Below, in pieces: positions 39,701-54,700 of a stretch of 64,000 nucleotides of DNA. The stretch lies in assembly GCF_014905175.1 (NCBI RefSeq), contig NC_057790.1, forward strand, positions 26,252,469 to 26,316,468, given 5' to 3'. The notes beneath the pieces are model-generated. The model searched no databases. It was not told the origin of the DNA and was given only the letters and a program-made list of their open reading frames with translations. Each line of letters opens with the position of its first letter. Position 1 is the first letter of the stretch. Source of the stretch: Aphidius gifuensis (taxonomy: Eukaryota > Arthropoda > Insecta > Hymenoptera > Braconidae). The position numbers and the translations under genes are program-made.

Positions 39701-42700
39701 AAGTTTAAAAATAAAATTCATTAAATTAGCCAATTAGTTTGTATATATCTTTGTGTAAGATATGAATATTAATGATTTGCCAATAGATATATAATACTGG
39801 TATAATATTGAGATAATATTGAAGAGTCCAATGTATGATGGATCGATGAAATGAGGGTATGCTTGCATAACAGCGATTACGTTAAAGCCGATTTACGTTT
39901 GATGTCTAGACGGTTTGAATCCTCATCCTTTTGACGATAACAATTACGATCGTGTATACTATATAGGTAATTTGGATAAACCTAAATTCATTGTAACCAG
40001 GTTGAGTGAAAAGCTGGATTCGATAGAAACCTCTCTACGTATTTCATATTCAACAAGATGACATGTTAATATACATGAAAGGAACGAACAACCTCAATAT
40101 GAATCCTCTTTTAAATTTATAAATAAAAAAAGAATGTAGAAAAAAATAAAAAAAATATCTCAATTTTGTAATATTGGTTGTCACTTGGTTGTTAAACGTG
40201 ATACTCGAGTCAACGAGATTCACAATATATCAAGAGCATATCTGTATGTATATTATTCTTGGTACAAAGTGCATCATGAAAGTAATGCAGTCGTGCTTAC
40301 TAAATAAAAGTAAATATAAAAAGTAAAAAAAAAAATAATAATATGAGACATTTCAGTTGAGAAATATGTAAAAGCCTGAGAGCTTTTGATAAGAGCATAT
40401 AAAAAAAATAAAATAAATATAAAAACTATATACTTTCTTGTATTTTTATTTATCTTTTTTCAAGTTAAAGTCTATTATTTTTTAACGGTGAATTTTATTT
40501 TATTATTTTTTCCAATGAAAAAACTGGGGTATTTAATTTTTTATTTTTTTTTTTTACTTTGGGGTTTTAATTATATTTGACTTTTTCAATTGGTAAATGA
40601 TAGTTTAAGTATTTAATTATTTAAAAATGTTTAATTTTATATTTTATTATTGGGTTGTTTAATTATTTAAGTATATTATTTTAAAAAATAATGCAATGGC
40701 CTTTGTCTTGGAAATTAAAATTAGAAAAAAAAGGCTGATAATTAAGAAGATAGGTCGTTTTATTATTAGCATTGTGGGAATTATTAATTGCAAAAAGACC
40801 TATCACCACAAAAATAGATCCTTGAATTTTTATATGTTTTATAAATATATTTATTAATAATGAAATGAAGCCCTGTAATTATGAAGCTGCATTTTCATAA
40901 TTTTTAAAACTTTGAACAATAATAAACACATAAACATTATGTTCATAATTTAAACAAAAAATAACAAAAATTAAAGAAATATATTTATTTTATAAATTTA
41001 AATTATAAAAATAAAATTGTGTAAATTTTTTGGGGTTATGCTCTTATGTTATTAATAATTATCAATTAAAAAATTATTAAAATAAACAAGATAAGTTGTG
41101 TTTTGATATAATGAATTTTCGTTGGATTCAAAATAAATGTATATTAATTAAATTAGGTAAATAATTTAGATAAATAAGTTTTATATACATTTATTAGATT
41201 TATCTATCAAAAATTTTTATAAAATGGGAATAAAATATGTTTATAATTTTTCAGCTCAACCTTAGTTGCTATTTTTATTTATTTTTGATGTAATTCAAAT
41301 ATTTTATTAAAAATATTATGAAGATGTCAGTTTGATGTGATTGATATTTATGTTTAGTAAAATATTACAATGTCTGTTTGTGGTCAAGTCAGCAAACACC
41401 CGGCCTCCTGTTTTCATGTTTAAGACAGTTTGGTTCGAATCTCGCTTGTACCATTACCATATTTAAGGTCTATGATCTGCACGTTTGGTTTTAATTTGCA
41501 CGATTGTTATTAGGATCATTTACTGGATTTCCTGTACTGAAATATTGATGTTTATAATTGGTAATCGTGCGTGGGATCTGGTGTTTAAGGCAAATCCATC
41601 CTGGCATATAACAAGTGTAGAACGAGTTCACACTTATTCTATGCTCGGAAGTATTTGCCCCAAACATTAGACACACTTTTCTTTTTGTCAAAGCAATTTT
41701 AAAATTTCAAATCTAATTAATAGAATACAAAGACAATGATAAATAAATAAATAAATGATTCAATTAAAAAAAATCAATTTTAATAGTTTAACATGAAATT
41801 AAAGATGACTCTTTTTATTTATCACTAAAATTTTTTTCGTTAGTGTTTAAATCCTTTTGTTAGTAACATCAATACAACAAAATAAAAAAAAAATATTAAA
41901 TTCTTTTTCAATATTGTATAAATAAATTAAATTTATAATTAAAAAAAAAAAAAGTAGAAAAATCATTTTAATTGTATCGATAAAATGTCATTGACTAATT
42001 ACAAGAGTGATGTTGATTAAATGACAGTATATAATTAAAATAAATTCATTGTAATTGGCAAGTGTGCGTCAGTCTTATTGGGCTTTCATAGAATTACATA
42101 GCTGTCCTAGTCGGATTATATAGGTAGTCATCAATGACTACGAGATTACTGCAAATGTTCACAGATTTGAATATATATATTTCGTGAATTTCTAGAAATT
42201 CAGTTGATGCTATTGATCAAATAATTAATCTGTGGTGTTATGTAATACACCCCTCAGACATTTCATCAAAATGACTGACGTAATAATTTATTACGTCATA
42301 AAATTCATCAAATTTTAATACATCCAGTGCAAAATATTCACGATAATTCATCAATCATTTTCATATATATGAATATTTTTTTGTACGCAAGTCGGCAAGT
42401 GATACAGATCCGTATTATGTCAGACATTAAACCGAGATATTCTTAATCAACAATATCACTCACATTGTATATATTTTAAACTAAAATATATTTTATATGT
42501 TTTTACTTTTTAACTTTGTTTATTCAACTCACTGAATTAAACATCAAGAAATTCATTATTCACACCCTTTCACGTTTATTTCATGATTTACCACCACGTT
42601 ACTTTGCCAACTTTTAATTAATTACTTTCAATGTTATTTGCTACATAACTAACTATAAAACAACATTTATTTATTTTTTATCATTATTTGTTTGTTCAAC

Positions 42701-45700
42701 TCTAGTAATTTTATTTTTTCTTATTTTCAAAATTTTTACGTTATTTATTTTTTAACCTACAAAGAAAATCGAGTAATACAGATCGTTAACAGAATGGGTG
42801 TATTTTTTTTTGGGCGTTAAAAAGACGATGAAGAAATATAAAAAAAAAAAAAATAAATAATGAAATGGTCGCACATTCTTACGAGAGAAAAAGATAACGC
42901 CGATATATAGGCAAGAGGATTTTTTTTTTCACGTTTTTTTTTTGTCGACAATAAAAGTACAAATCCCGGAGGGATGCTTCTGTATATGCCCTTATTTTTT
43001 TGAAGATAAACGAAACCTGAGCAGCCTGCTGATAGCATGTCCCTTTTTATATGTATAAAAAATATAATAAAAGAAAATATAAAAGAGTATAAGTTAATCA
43101 AATGAAAGAGAAAAAAAAATATATATATTTAAATTAAGTTTTGTGTTAACACAGTGTTCTACATATTTTGATAAGGGCTCTTTGAGAAATAAAAAAAATA
43201 AACAAGATTTATAAAATTTAAATTATAAATCAGTGTAAAAAAATAAAAAGTTAATGATCTTTTTAAAGGATTATAAAATTTTAATGGGTTTTTAAAGAAA
43301 GCTTGTCTGAATTTTGAAGCAAAAAAAAAGGTAAACTTATGTGATGAAAACAAAGAAGTATTTTTTTCTAATTTGTTATGTTTGAGTTGGAAATAGATAG
43401 TCAGAAAAAAACTTTGACTATAGTTCAAGTTTATTTTATATGTTTAACATCTTTGATAATATGAAAATTTGCCAAGTTTCAGTGGTTCTCATAAGGCAAA
43501 ATATCCGAGAGATTAGATAAAATAAAATCTATTAAACTAGTTTAATATAAAATCACTTGACTTAACATGAAATAACACAAAATAAATATTTAAATAAATT
43601 TTTAAAGATGCTTCAAATAATCGAATGTAAAAATAAATCATTTATTTTATTTTATTTTATGTTTTATTGAAGTTATTAGATTTTTATAAATTATTTAATA
43701 GTTTTTAATTAAAGCTAGTGACCTTTAAATTAATTATAGAATTTATAAGATCAATTTAATATTAAATTTTCATGAAAACAAGTGGATAAGAATTTAGGAT
43801 AATCTATTGATTAAAATTCGATTTAATTTTTTTACTGAACAAATTAATATGGTTTATTTTTTAGTCAATTTATATTATTAAATTGATTTTCAAAATTAAA
43901 GGCATTAGTCACTCGATGATCTAAACATTACGAAATTATTTAAATCAATTTGCATTTTTAATTCATTTAAAAATTTATACATCTTAAAAAATTCGTAATA
44001 TATATTTAAATTATATTAGGGCTTTTCTTGTATAAATTTTTAAACAAATTTTATATTTTTATATTCATAAATAAATGATAGTTATATTTATAAAATTTTT
44101 GTAATGTTGAATTTAAATTTGTAGCCTGGTTTTGAATAAATAAATACAATTTAGATAAATAATAAATAAATAATAATTTTAGATACTTTTATAAATTTTA
44201 AAAATGGAATATATTCAAAAGTTTTATTATCAAATTGAATAAATAAAAAATTTACCTTTCAAGTCAAATTATAATTGAGATTTCCTCATTGGTTTAAAAT
44301 TATTACTGGTTATTGTGAAAGGGGTTTTGTGGATAAAATAATTACAAGGAGAAATACTGTCACGACGTGATTGTCGAGTTGTTTGTCGTTGACCCTTGAA
44401 GATTTTACAATTTAAGGACACAAAATGGACATGCTTGATTGTAATTTAAGCACGTACTGATAATTAAATTGCGTTATATTATATTATCAAGCTTTTGTTA
44501 ATTTGATGAATAATTTAATTGACTATAATTTGATATTTCACAAAGTATTTAAAACGTTTGAAAAGTTTTTACTCATGTAAATCTAATTGTACTCGGAAAA
44601 AAAACAGCATATATTTATATTTAAACTGAATTAAAATCAACAAATTAATAGCTTAAAAAAATTGAACATTATTCAAAATCTAAATTAATGATTAATCAGT
44701 AAATAAAAATACCTAAAATAATTTTTTTACCAAAAATAAATTGTCAAAGTAAAAGAGATTTAACAAAAACGTTTTGATTTAATTAAAAATAAAACGAGTT
44801 AACTTTTAATTGTGGAAAATAATATTTATATAAACATAATAAAAGTTATATTATATTATTTAAACTATTTTTCGTTTTAAATGTAAATTTTGATGAAATT
44901 TTCTATACTTTTTCAAGCTTGGTTATGCTTATTGTTTAGAATAATTTTATAGGGTTAACCACATGAAATGTATATTTATTTATAAATATGTATAATACCA
45001 TATATATAAATTGCAGTATCCCTTCATCTGACCCGCATTGAAAATAACTTTTTTCTTTTTTTTATTTTCATTTATATATACCCTGGTAAATTTATTTTTA
45101 TCTTGTAAAATAAAGCGCCGTTTGTCTAACCTTTTTTTTTTTCATTTTATTTTTTCAACATCTTCCGGGATTCTTTGTTTTTTTTTTTTTTATATTTCCC
45201 CGTTTTTTTATTATTATTTGGTTTTTTTTTTACCACAATTTTTCGAAAAAGGATCAGACGAAACATGGAAAATATTGTTGGACGTTGAATAAAATGCCCT
45301 CATAGGGGGTCACACCCTTTGCCACACGAGTCAGTCTTTTATCTTTCACAAACTTTTTTTTTCAAAACAATAAAATAATAATAAAAAAAAAACTCAAAGT
45401 TTTTCACACATAAATGTCAAAGAATCTTAGATATTCCTTTCAAAATTTTTTGTCAAATAAAACTTTAGTCAAATAATTTCTCATTCGTATAATTTTTATT
45501 TTTTTTTATTTCTATTCTAAGACTGAAAAAAATAACTGCAGACAGTATTATGATATAAAATTTGACTGATAGAAAATAAAGAAAAAAAAAAAAAATTTAT
45601 ATCCAGCTTGTTTCACAGTTATTTTATTATTATTTTTTTTTACTTTGGAAAAATACATACATATATATTTTAAGACGAGAAAAGTTTGACAAATAGCAGC

Positions 45701-48700
45701 AATTTTTCGGCTCGACAATCTTGAAATATACGAGTAGATGAAGTAAAAAAAAAATAAACTAAAAAATACAAAAAGTAAACTAAATAAAAATCACTGGGGT
45801 AAAGTTTTGAGATAGTTAGGCAAATCAATTTAAAACTACAATGTGTTCACATTGATTTTTTTTTATTTTTATCTATATATTTATATAAATTTATTATTTC
45901 AACTTGGATAATAATATTTTTCGTATTTTAAAATATTATTTGCAGTAGTAAATGACAAAGCACTATTCGCAAATACGACTGTCGCTTTTTTATTATTTTT
46001 TTTTTTGTTTATTCTCTAGGGGTTTTCTATTTTTTTATAAAGTGAAATTCGAGTATTTTCATGGTCGTCGGCTGAAAATAAAAAATAGAAATGTTGACCG
46101 TTAAAAAAAAGAGGAAAAAAAAAAATGAAAATAGTAGATCACGTGTATGAGACACGCGTTATCGTCTCATTCCCATGGATAAATCGATTTTGGCGAGCCA
46201 ACAGACGGGTGTTACGCAAACCCAATGCCATTAGAATTTTCATTGCGTAAACCAACACTGGATAAAGTTATTTGGCTTCGTTATATGCTAAATAATAATA
46301 ATAATAATAATAAAAATTTGATAAATAAAATATAAAGTAGAATAAAAAGCTTCTAGTCTCGTGAGAATTTAAAATATTAATGACAATTAATTAGTTCATG
46401 ACTTTTTTTATTTTTCAACAGATCGTTTGCGTAAACAATGAAATTTTTATTCTATTTTTTTACTTTTTAAAACACTTTGAAGATTTATTTTAATCAATTA
46501 TTCGTTTGAGAAAAAAAAACAAAAAAATTCTATTGTTTTTTTTTTGTAATTTTTTGTTATTTCAATTAAAAAATTTTTAATTAATTTTTATTATTATTGA
46601 TATTTTAATTTAATAAATATTTTTGTAATTTTTATTTGAATTTATTATTTGAATAATTGATATGATTATTGAAAATAAAAATCTAAAAATATTTTTATTT
46701 GAAATTTCGATATTGTCTTTTTAATTGGAACCAATTATTGATTCGGAAAAAATTATAATTAATCAATATTCGTGATATAATTAAAGCAAAAATTACTGCA
46801 GAAATTAGTGAAACTAAGATTCGATTTGAATAATTTTGTATAAATAAATAAATTTGTAATTGAATAATTAATGAATGCATAATTAAATAAACAAAAATCA
46901 TTTATAAAATTAATATTCATGATGAAAAAATGACGATGATTTATGAATATAATAAATTAATGTATGTAAAAGTTGTTAAATTTGATACAATAATTTCAAA
47001 TAATAATTATTAATGTAATTGTGAAATAGCATGTATTGTATAAAATTGAGATAAATAATTTTGACGAGTATTAAATTGTTATGCACAATCACGTAGTTTA
47101 TAAGCGTACAGGTGTAACATTAAACCCAACGTTTTCCCAATAGACACTTTAGTTTTCCGCGTGAATTCATCGTCGTGGTTGCTTGCAATATTAACCAACC
47201 TGCCGAAACCGATGTTTTACGAGCAAATAATAATACTCGTAATAATTTATTCGCATTTAATTTTTTTAAATCAATTCTATATTTATTGACAACATAATAT
47301 TCAATTTATTACAAATAAATAAAATCATTTATATTTTTTTAAGCTCAGCAGAAGACTCTCAGTGCAACAAAAAATATAAAAAAATATTTTTTTTCTCCCA
47401 TCATATTTTCATGATAAAAAAAAAAATTTTCAAGTAAAAAAAAAATCTATTATTATTAAGAATTGTGTAAATTATTTAATTTAAATTTTTTTATGAAAAA
47501 ATAATCAAGATTTATTAGCAATTTTGTAAACTTGAAAAATATGTCCGACTAAATCTTGAGATGTACTACTTAAAAAAATTCAAATATTGAAAAAAAATGA
47601 AAAAAAAATGTAATTTAAAATTGTTTTAACTAAAATCTAGTCTCTAATCAAAATAAATAATTTTTTTTTCACCTAAAAATATAAATAAACAAATAAAATT
47701 ATTTATAAAAAATAATATTTAAAAAAATATGAATAATTTATGATAAAATTATGATAATATTAAAGAAAATTAACCACTTGTTAATAAAGTAAAACAAAAC
47801 GATATTAAAGTATATACTTAAAATCTTTGATATGTTGTTAAATTCACAAGAGACATTAACTGACACACACAAGTGTTGCATAATGTTCATAAATTATTTT
47901 CAATGCATTAATTTTTCAAGTCTGTTCTTCGAATCGTGTTGGAGTATAAGCGTGAATTATGAACACATTAGTGTTGCCTCCAGGGAAAAAAGACACATAA
48001 TAATTTGTAAAAGAGGACAAGACTTTTGAAAAATAATAATAAAAAAAATAAAGATGATAAAGAAGAGGATAGTTGTGAGAAATAAGAGAAAGACATATGA
48101 CCAAGAATTGATTTATGACCATCGAGTCACGGTGTGCATATCTAATGTCCCAACGGCAATATTCCAAGAACTAAAAGAGACTGACTACCCTCAAAGAATA
48201 CCATTCATCTGCAATGTAAATCTCGTTTGGTTTTCTCTAATAGTTCCTCTGTGGTTCTACCCTTCAAATTCAAATAAAAAAAAAGCAAAAAAAACTTACA
48301 ACGCATATCAGTCACATGCTCATCACAATAGATGTTCACTTAATTTTCATAATAAAGTCTTATCTATTTTTTTTTTTTTTTAAGCTTTTTTTAGTAGGCA
48401 TTCGATAATGTCGTTGGCGGATTTTACATTGACTTATATCACTGGAATAATAAATCGAAAAAAAATTATTATTCATGATGGAATTTAGTCGTTTTTTTTG
48501 CAACAAAATTATTGTGGAAAGATAAAAATATATGAAATGATTTTGCAAGTTTTTTATCATTTAAAATATTTATTTAAAAAAAAAAGAATATAATTATAAA
48601 ATAACAATAAATAATTATTTATAAATAATTTTTTCAACTTGTATTTTGAATTTTTAATTTAAATTTGGGAAAATAATACTTCTTGTTAAAATTTTTATTG

Positions 48701-51700
48701 AAATTTATTTTCATCCATCATTGAATACAGACAGAATTAATTTAAAATTGAATATTATTGGAAAAAATAAAAAAAAACTAATTTTAATATCGAATAAATA
48801 TTTTGAATAAATTTAAATTAAAAAAAAAGATAAAAATGTTTCAAATAGTTTAATAAAGATGTATTTTAATAAAGTATTATTTGAAAATTTCCATATATTT
48901 CTTTGGTTAAATTAAAATTCAAAATTTATTTATCAAATTTTTATGAAAATTTTATTATTCAGATTTAAATTCAATGAAAAAAAAAAATTAAATCTCTCTG
49001 TAAACTGATAAATTAATTGTTCTTTTGTTGTTTTTTATTTTTGCCAATTTTTAATTATAAAATAATTACATATTGTATCGACAGGATAAATGAATTATTA
49101 CATCATGATTTAAAAATTGACAAACACACATTGACATGAAAATTCACCGACACAAATTTTCAATACATAAACACATGGATGTATGTATTATTAAAGGACA
49201 AATTGACCTGTAAAATAAATCGACTTGATGCAAAACCAGCAAATGCAAGCTCATATATAAAAAATAGTATCGAATATATATAGCAGCTGTGATATCATCA
49301 GCTTGCTGCGGTGACTCTCTCGCAATCTCGGCAATTTTGAAAGGAGATTAATCGACTATCGATCGTCAGTGCGTTTACACTATGTATATACTATGTATAC
49401 ATATTTTTTTTCACACACAAACATTTCATATATACGTGAAAAATTTATATTATACTGCAGGCTTTTTATAGGCTAACTCAATCGAGTTGTACTTGACACA
49501 AGAATAGACAAAAAAAATAAATATATCGACAAATAAAAATAGACTCTGGAGTAGTTAATCCCAATGGGCGAAAAGTATTTTTTTTTTTTTTTTTTTCTTT
49601 TTTTTGATAGGGGATAAAAGAAGAAAGCGTTATAAAAAAAAAAGTAAATAACTTGAAGATTGGAGAAAAGCTAAATGTGAAAAAAAAAAAAAAATATAGT
49701 GGAAAAAATTTTCACCGTAAGTTGATAAGAATTTTGTAAATTGAAAAAGAAAGATTTTTAAATTGAAAAAAAAATTTTTTGATGAAAGAAATTTTTTTAT
49801 CAAAATAGAAGATAAATTTTTGTACATTTAATATGAAAAATTAATGTTTTTTATATTTAATATTTGATAAATTAACTATTGGATTTTTTTCTTGTTGAAA
49901 AACGAGAAAAAAGTTGGAAGAAAAATAAAAAAATAAATAAAAATAAATAAAAAAAAGTTTGATAAGAGCAACAAGAACCGATCCCATTGACTTTTTGAAA
50001 ATACTTTTTCCTTTCAAACACCCTCGGGATGTATATTCTTTGTCACACCACACATCCAATAATTTTTTTTTTCTTTTCTATCAGTCTTTCTTTCACATAC
50101 ACAGATAAAATTCACTCTTCTTCAATCTCAATCTCCAATAAAACTCGTAGACATTCACTGATTAATTTACTTTCCTATTTTTCCCCATGCAATCCGTTAT
50201 TTATTTTTTTTCTTCTACTATATTACTTGTACTTTAATTAATTCAGAGTCCATGTCATTACATTATAAATCCTCACTTCAATTTAAATGTGTGTTGAAAA
50301 TACAATAATAAAATATACACTATACTGAGACACTGTATATTGATTAACAGACAATTTTAAAATAATTGTTATTAAATTAAACGATTGATGAATATTTATT
50401 TAATTTAATATGATATAATTTTATCAATTGAAAATACATGTCTAGACTTGTAATTGAATTTTAAAAATAATTAAAATGAAATAAAAAAAAAAATAAAACT
50501 AATCAAGTAATTTACTCAAGTGAAAAAAAAAATGATTAATTATCATAAAAATATATTTTTTTTATATCCAAATTATATTTTAATCTGAATTAATAATTTT
50601 TAAATATATTTTTTATATTTTTATATAGGTGTATGATAAAAATTTTATTTAAAATGAGAATAAAATATGTTTATAATATGTATGTTTAAATTTAAATGTG
50701 AATTATATTTATTTTTAGTGTGATTTAATAAATTAGAAATATGATAGAGAGGTAGATGCGATGTAATTGATATTTACTTTTAATAGAATTAAAAGTAGGT
50801 CTGGTCGTGGTTAAGTCAGCAAACACCCGGTTTTGAGCTTTGGAGTGTTCAGTTCAGATCTAGCAGGAGACTCTGATGGAACCATATGCTTCTAATTTTC
50901 ATAATGTGTCTGATTATAATATATACTGATCATATTTCTGATGCTTAGAAAAATATACTTCGCGGTTCGGGCAAACACTTCTTGACATAGAACAAGTGTA
51001 AACTACGCGTTCCCACTTGTTCTATGCTAGGAAGTATTTGCCCTAAACACCAGATTTTTTTTTTTTTTTTTTGGCAATGCAATTGCTCTAAATATATATC
51101 TATATAAAAAAAATAATAAATAAATGAATAAACAAATTAAATCTTTGTAAACTGTCAAATAATTACGAAAAATGAATTTTTAATAATAGCTCAAAATATT
51201 GTTAAAAATAATTAAATAAATATCATTTATAAAAAGATGCATCAACATTATTTAAAAAATTTAAGTTCATAGTTTTTTTAAATAGAAAATAAAATAATTA
51301 AATTACACAAAAATATAAATAAATACAAAATTAATTTAATGAAATAGATTTAAATAAAACTTTATGTATCTAAAATTTATCAACTGATCCAAGTGGATAA
51401 AGACAAACTCGACAGTTCAACCCTTTTGTTGTTAAATGTATATATGTATACTATTTGGATGATAGAATTTACTATTGAATTGAAAGTTAACTTCATTGGT
51501 CCACGATTTAACTGTCGACTGACGCATCACACACGTTTCTGTTAGCATATCTCTCTCACCAATTTTATATATATTACCACCCACAGGTATCATCAGGATT
51601 TTGTGGTAAACAACCAAACCACATTACGTAAATTTAACATATATTTAACCTACCAACACATCATCCACTCCAAGTACACTCCAAATAAAAAAAAATAAAA

Positions 51701-54700
51701 AAATTATTTTAAACTGCAAATATCCACAATTAAACAGGAAATCCTGTTTCAATTTTTTTTCCCTTTTTCATTTCATCAAATTCAATATCAATTCATGTTT
51801 TTTTTTTTTTTTTTTTTTTAAACAGTAAAAATTGAGTTAAATTAAAAAAAAAAATAAAAACAATATCCTGTACACTTGTATATTAATTAAGATTTATTTT
51901 TTTATTTTTGCTTTTTATTTTGCGGAAGAGTTGAAAAAAAAAAAAATAAATAAATAAAAATATTAAAGAAAATGAGATGAAAATGGAAGATAAAAAAATG
52001 AAAAAAAAATTGGTGAAAGCGTCGAGAGCAACCGATGAACTTTGGGGAAATCTATTGCTTTTAATAATCCTTTGCAATATGGAGAGATGCGCTTGGGATT
52101 ATCGTTGAGTTTTTCCAATATTCTACGTGTTTCATCTTCGAGTGATGTTTCAGGGCTGGGCGTGAGATGCAACACAAAAGTATATACAAAAAAAAAAAAA
52201 AATTTAAAAATAAATATATGAAGAGTGAATATATATAAAAGTTATGTATATTTATGGTTTTGATTGTTATCGTTTTGGATTTTGGCAATCGTTGGTTTTA
52301 GCATCGACCAATGAATTTCATGTTGAACAATTGATGGCTATTTTTTATTCAACAATGGTATATAAGCCAAAAAAGTTGTGATTTCTTTTTTTGCACACTG
52401 TGTCATTTTTCATAGCGTCATCTTGAAAATGTAATTTTTTACTTGTTTTATATATCAGAGATTCAGCTTGTTTTTTTTTTTGGATTAGAATGTGTGCTGG
52501 ACATGGGTCGTGACCAAAAAATGTCACTGTCAAGTGATTTGCTATTCTCTCATATTTCAGTATCACTTTCGTTATAAAAATTTCAAGTTGCTCAGCATGT
52601 CGTGGCTATTTTTCAAACTGTGATATTGTATTTACTTGTGAAGTTTATTTTTTTACTATTTTTGTTATTGTTTTATTTGAAAAAAAATGAGCCAACAAAT
52701 AAACAAGAATATAATAACGAACGGGGTCATGTAGGGTCAAGAGATAAATTTTTAGACAATGAAAATAATAAAAATTACAGTTAAAAATTGATTAGAAAAT
52801 AACAGGGAAAATATTAGATCAATTATTTATGAGTAATATAAAATTTTGAATGAAAGCTTAAAGGGCTCAAGGGTTAAAGAATTAAAATCGATTTCATTTA
52901 TTAGTTTATCATTGTTATTGTATTGTTTAACATGAATTTTTTTAAGTGTTATAATTGCATTGCCAAAAAAAAAAAGTACCTGGTTCTTGGGGAAAATACT
53001 TTTAAGCGTAGAACAAATGTGACTACAACTGACCAAGATTTTACAAAAGATGGGACACTTCAAACAACTTCTTTTTGTATCAAATGCACTTGAAGTTTAA
53101 TATAATGATGTCGTTGTCTTACTAACATAAATACCTAAGCACCAAAAAAAATATAAAATTTTATATAAAAACTACAAAGGCTCATCTTTAATTTCATGTT
53201 ACCATTTCTTCGACAAAAAAAAAAAAAAAAAATATGTAAAGTTTGGGGCAAATATTTCTTAGCATAGAACAAGTGTGAACTTTTTTCTTCTCCACTTGTT
53301 CGATGCCAGGAGAGATATTAGCCCCAAACACCAGGTGCCGATTTCGAAATTTAATTTTAACTAGCTATTCAACAGCAAACATAATTTCTCACTTTTGAAG
53401 ATTCACTAATTCTTATGGTACTCGATCCCAAGATTATAGTTTTGAAGGCCGAGTCCTTGCTGACTTAACCACGAGCTGATGTTGTAATTGTTTACTAAAA
53501 GTAAATATAAATTTCATCGAATCTATGTCTCATTGTATTTTTAGAAAAATATTTAAATCACATTAATGAAAAATAAATAAAAAGTACATTTAGGCTAAAA
53601 AATTATCATCATATTTCATTCATATGTATTTTATATAATTTTTTTGTCTAAATATAAATTTAAATTATATACTTAAAAAATTTGTTATAATGAAATTAAA
53701 TTGTAAAAATATTTTTTATTCAAATTATAAACATACTGTTTATGTATTTATTATTTAAAAATACTCTAGCTTTTCTCTTACTAAGACGATATAGAATTGA
53801 TTTATATCAACAACTTACAAGATGTTAAAAATAATAACAATTATAGTCTTTTTCTGCTGCATAATAAAATTTTTTCAACGATAGTTCCCGTTATGATTAA
53901 ACATTTTTTTTATTATTATCAAAAACAAAAATAATTCTTCACTAATAAAAAATCAAAAGAAAAATAACAAAATTGAACTTCTATACAGATAAATCAACTC
54001 TAGATAGAATAAATTTTATTATCAAAAATTGCGGTTAATTTTTCCAAGAAAATTCAATGATTAATCAATTATTCAATTTTTAATATAACCATAAAAACCA
54101 TGTGTATTTTATTATTTTTAATTTCAATAAAGTTTAAATAATCACCAATAAATAAATCCTATTGAAAATTCAATTTTTTTTTATCGCCAATATGTACAAT
54201 TGATTGTTTTAAATTTTTATATTGTAAAAAAAAATATCTAGACAATAATTTATACAATTTTATACATAAATTTTTTGATCTCGATTCACTTTGTCCTTTT
54301 CTTTATCCACAAATTTCAAACTTAAATCTCAACAAATAAAATACGCTTTAACATATTTTTTTTTTCATTATTTATTTTTCATGATTCGACATTTGTTGAG
54401 CACAGCAATTTTATAAAAAAAAAAAAAATATTCTTATTGTCATCTACAACCGGGGTTTAAGTTTTTTATCCCTATTGGATGCAGTTTTAGCGACACGATA
54501 AATCACTGATTCTGCTACGGTAATGTTTTTTTTTTTTACCGATCAATTCGAATGTATTCCGGATCGTTAGAAATGAATTAGACTCTCGGTGTGTGTACTG
54601 ATTGTCAAACGAAATTGTCAAAGTCTTGTTATATTTTAATACGAAACTACTTTATTTAATTTTTTTTTACAATTTCTTTATACCAATTTACATCCGGGCG

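Noticed and set aside
48054..48383. 109-codon open frame
   Set aside because: The frame is not related to any family I recognise and ends in a poly-Phe stretch from a T run. A weak candidate at most.
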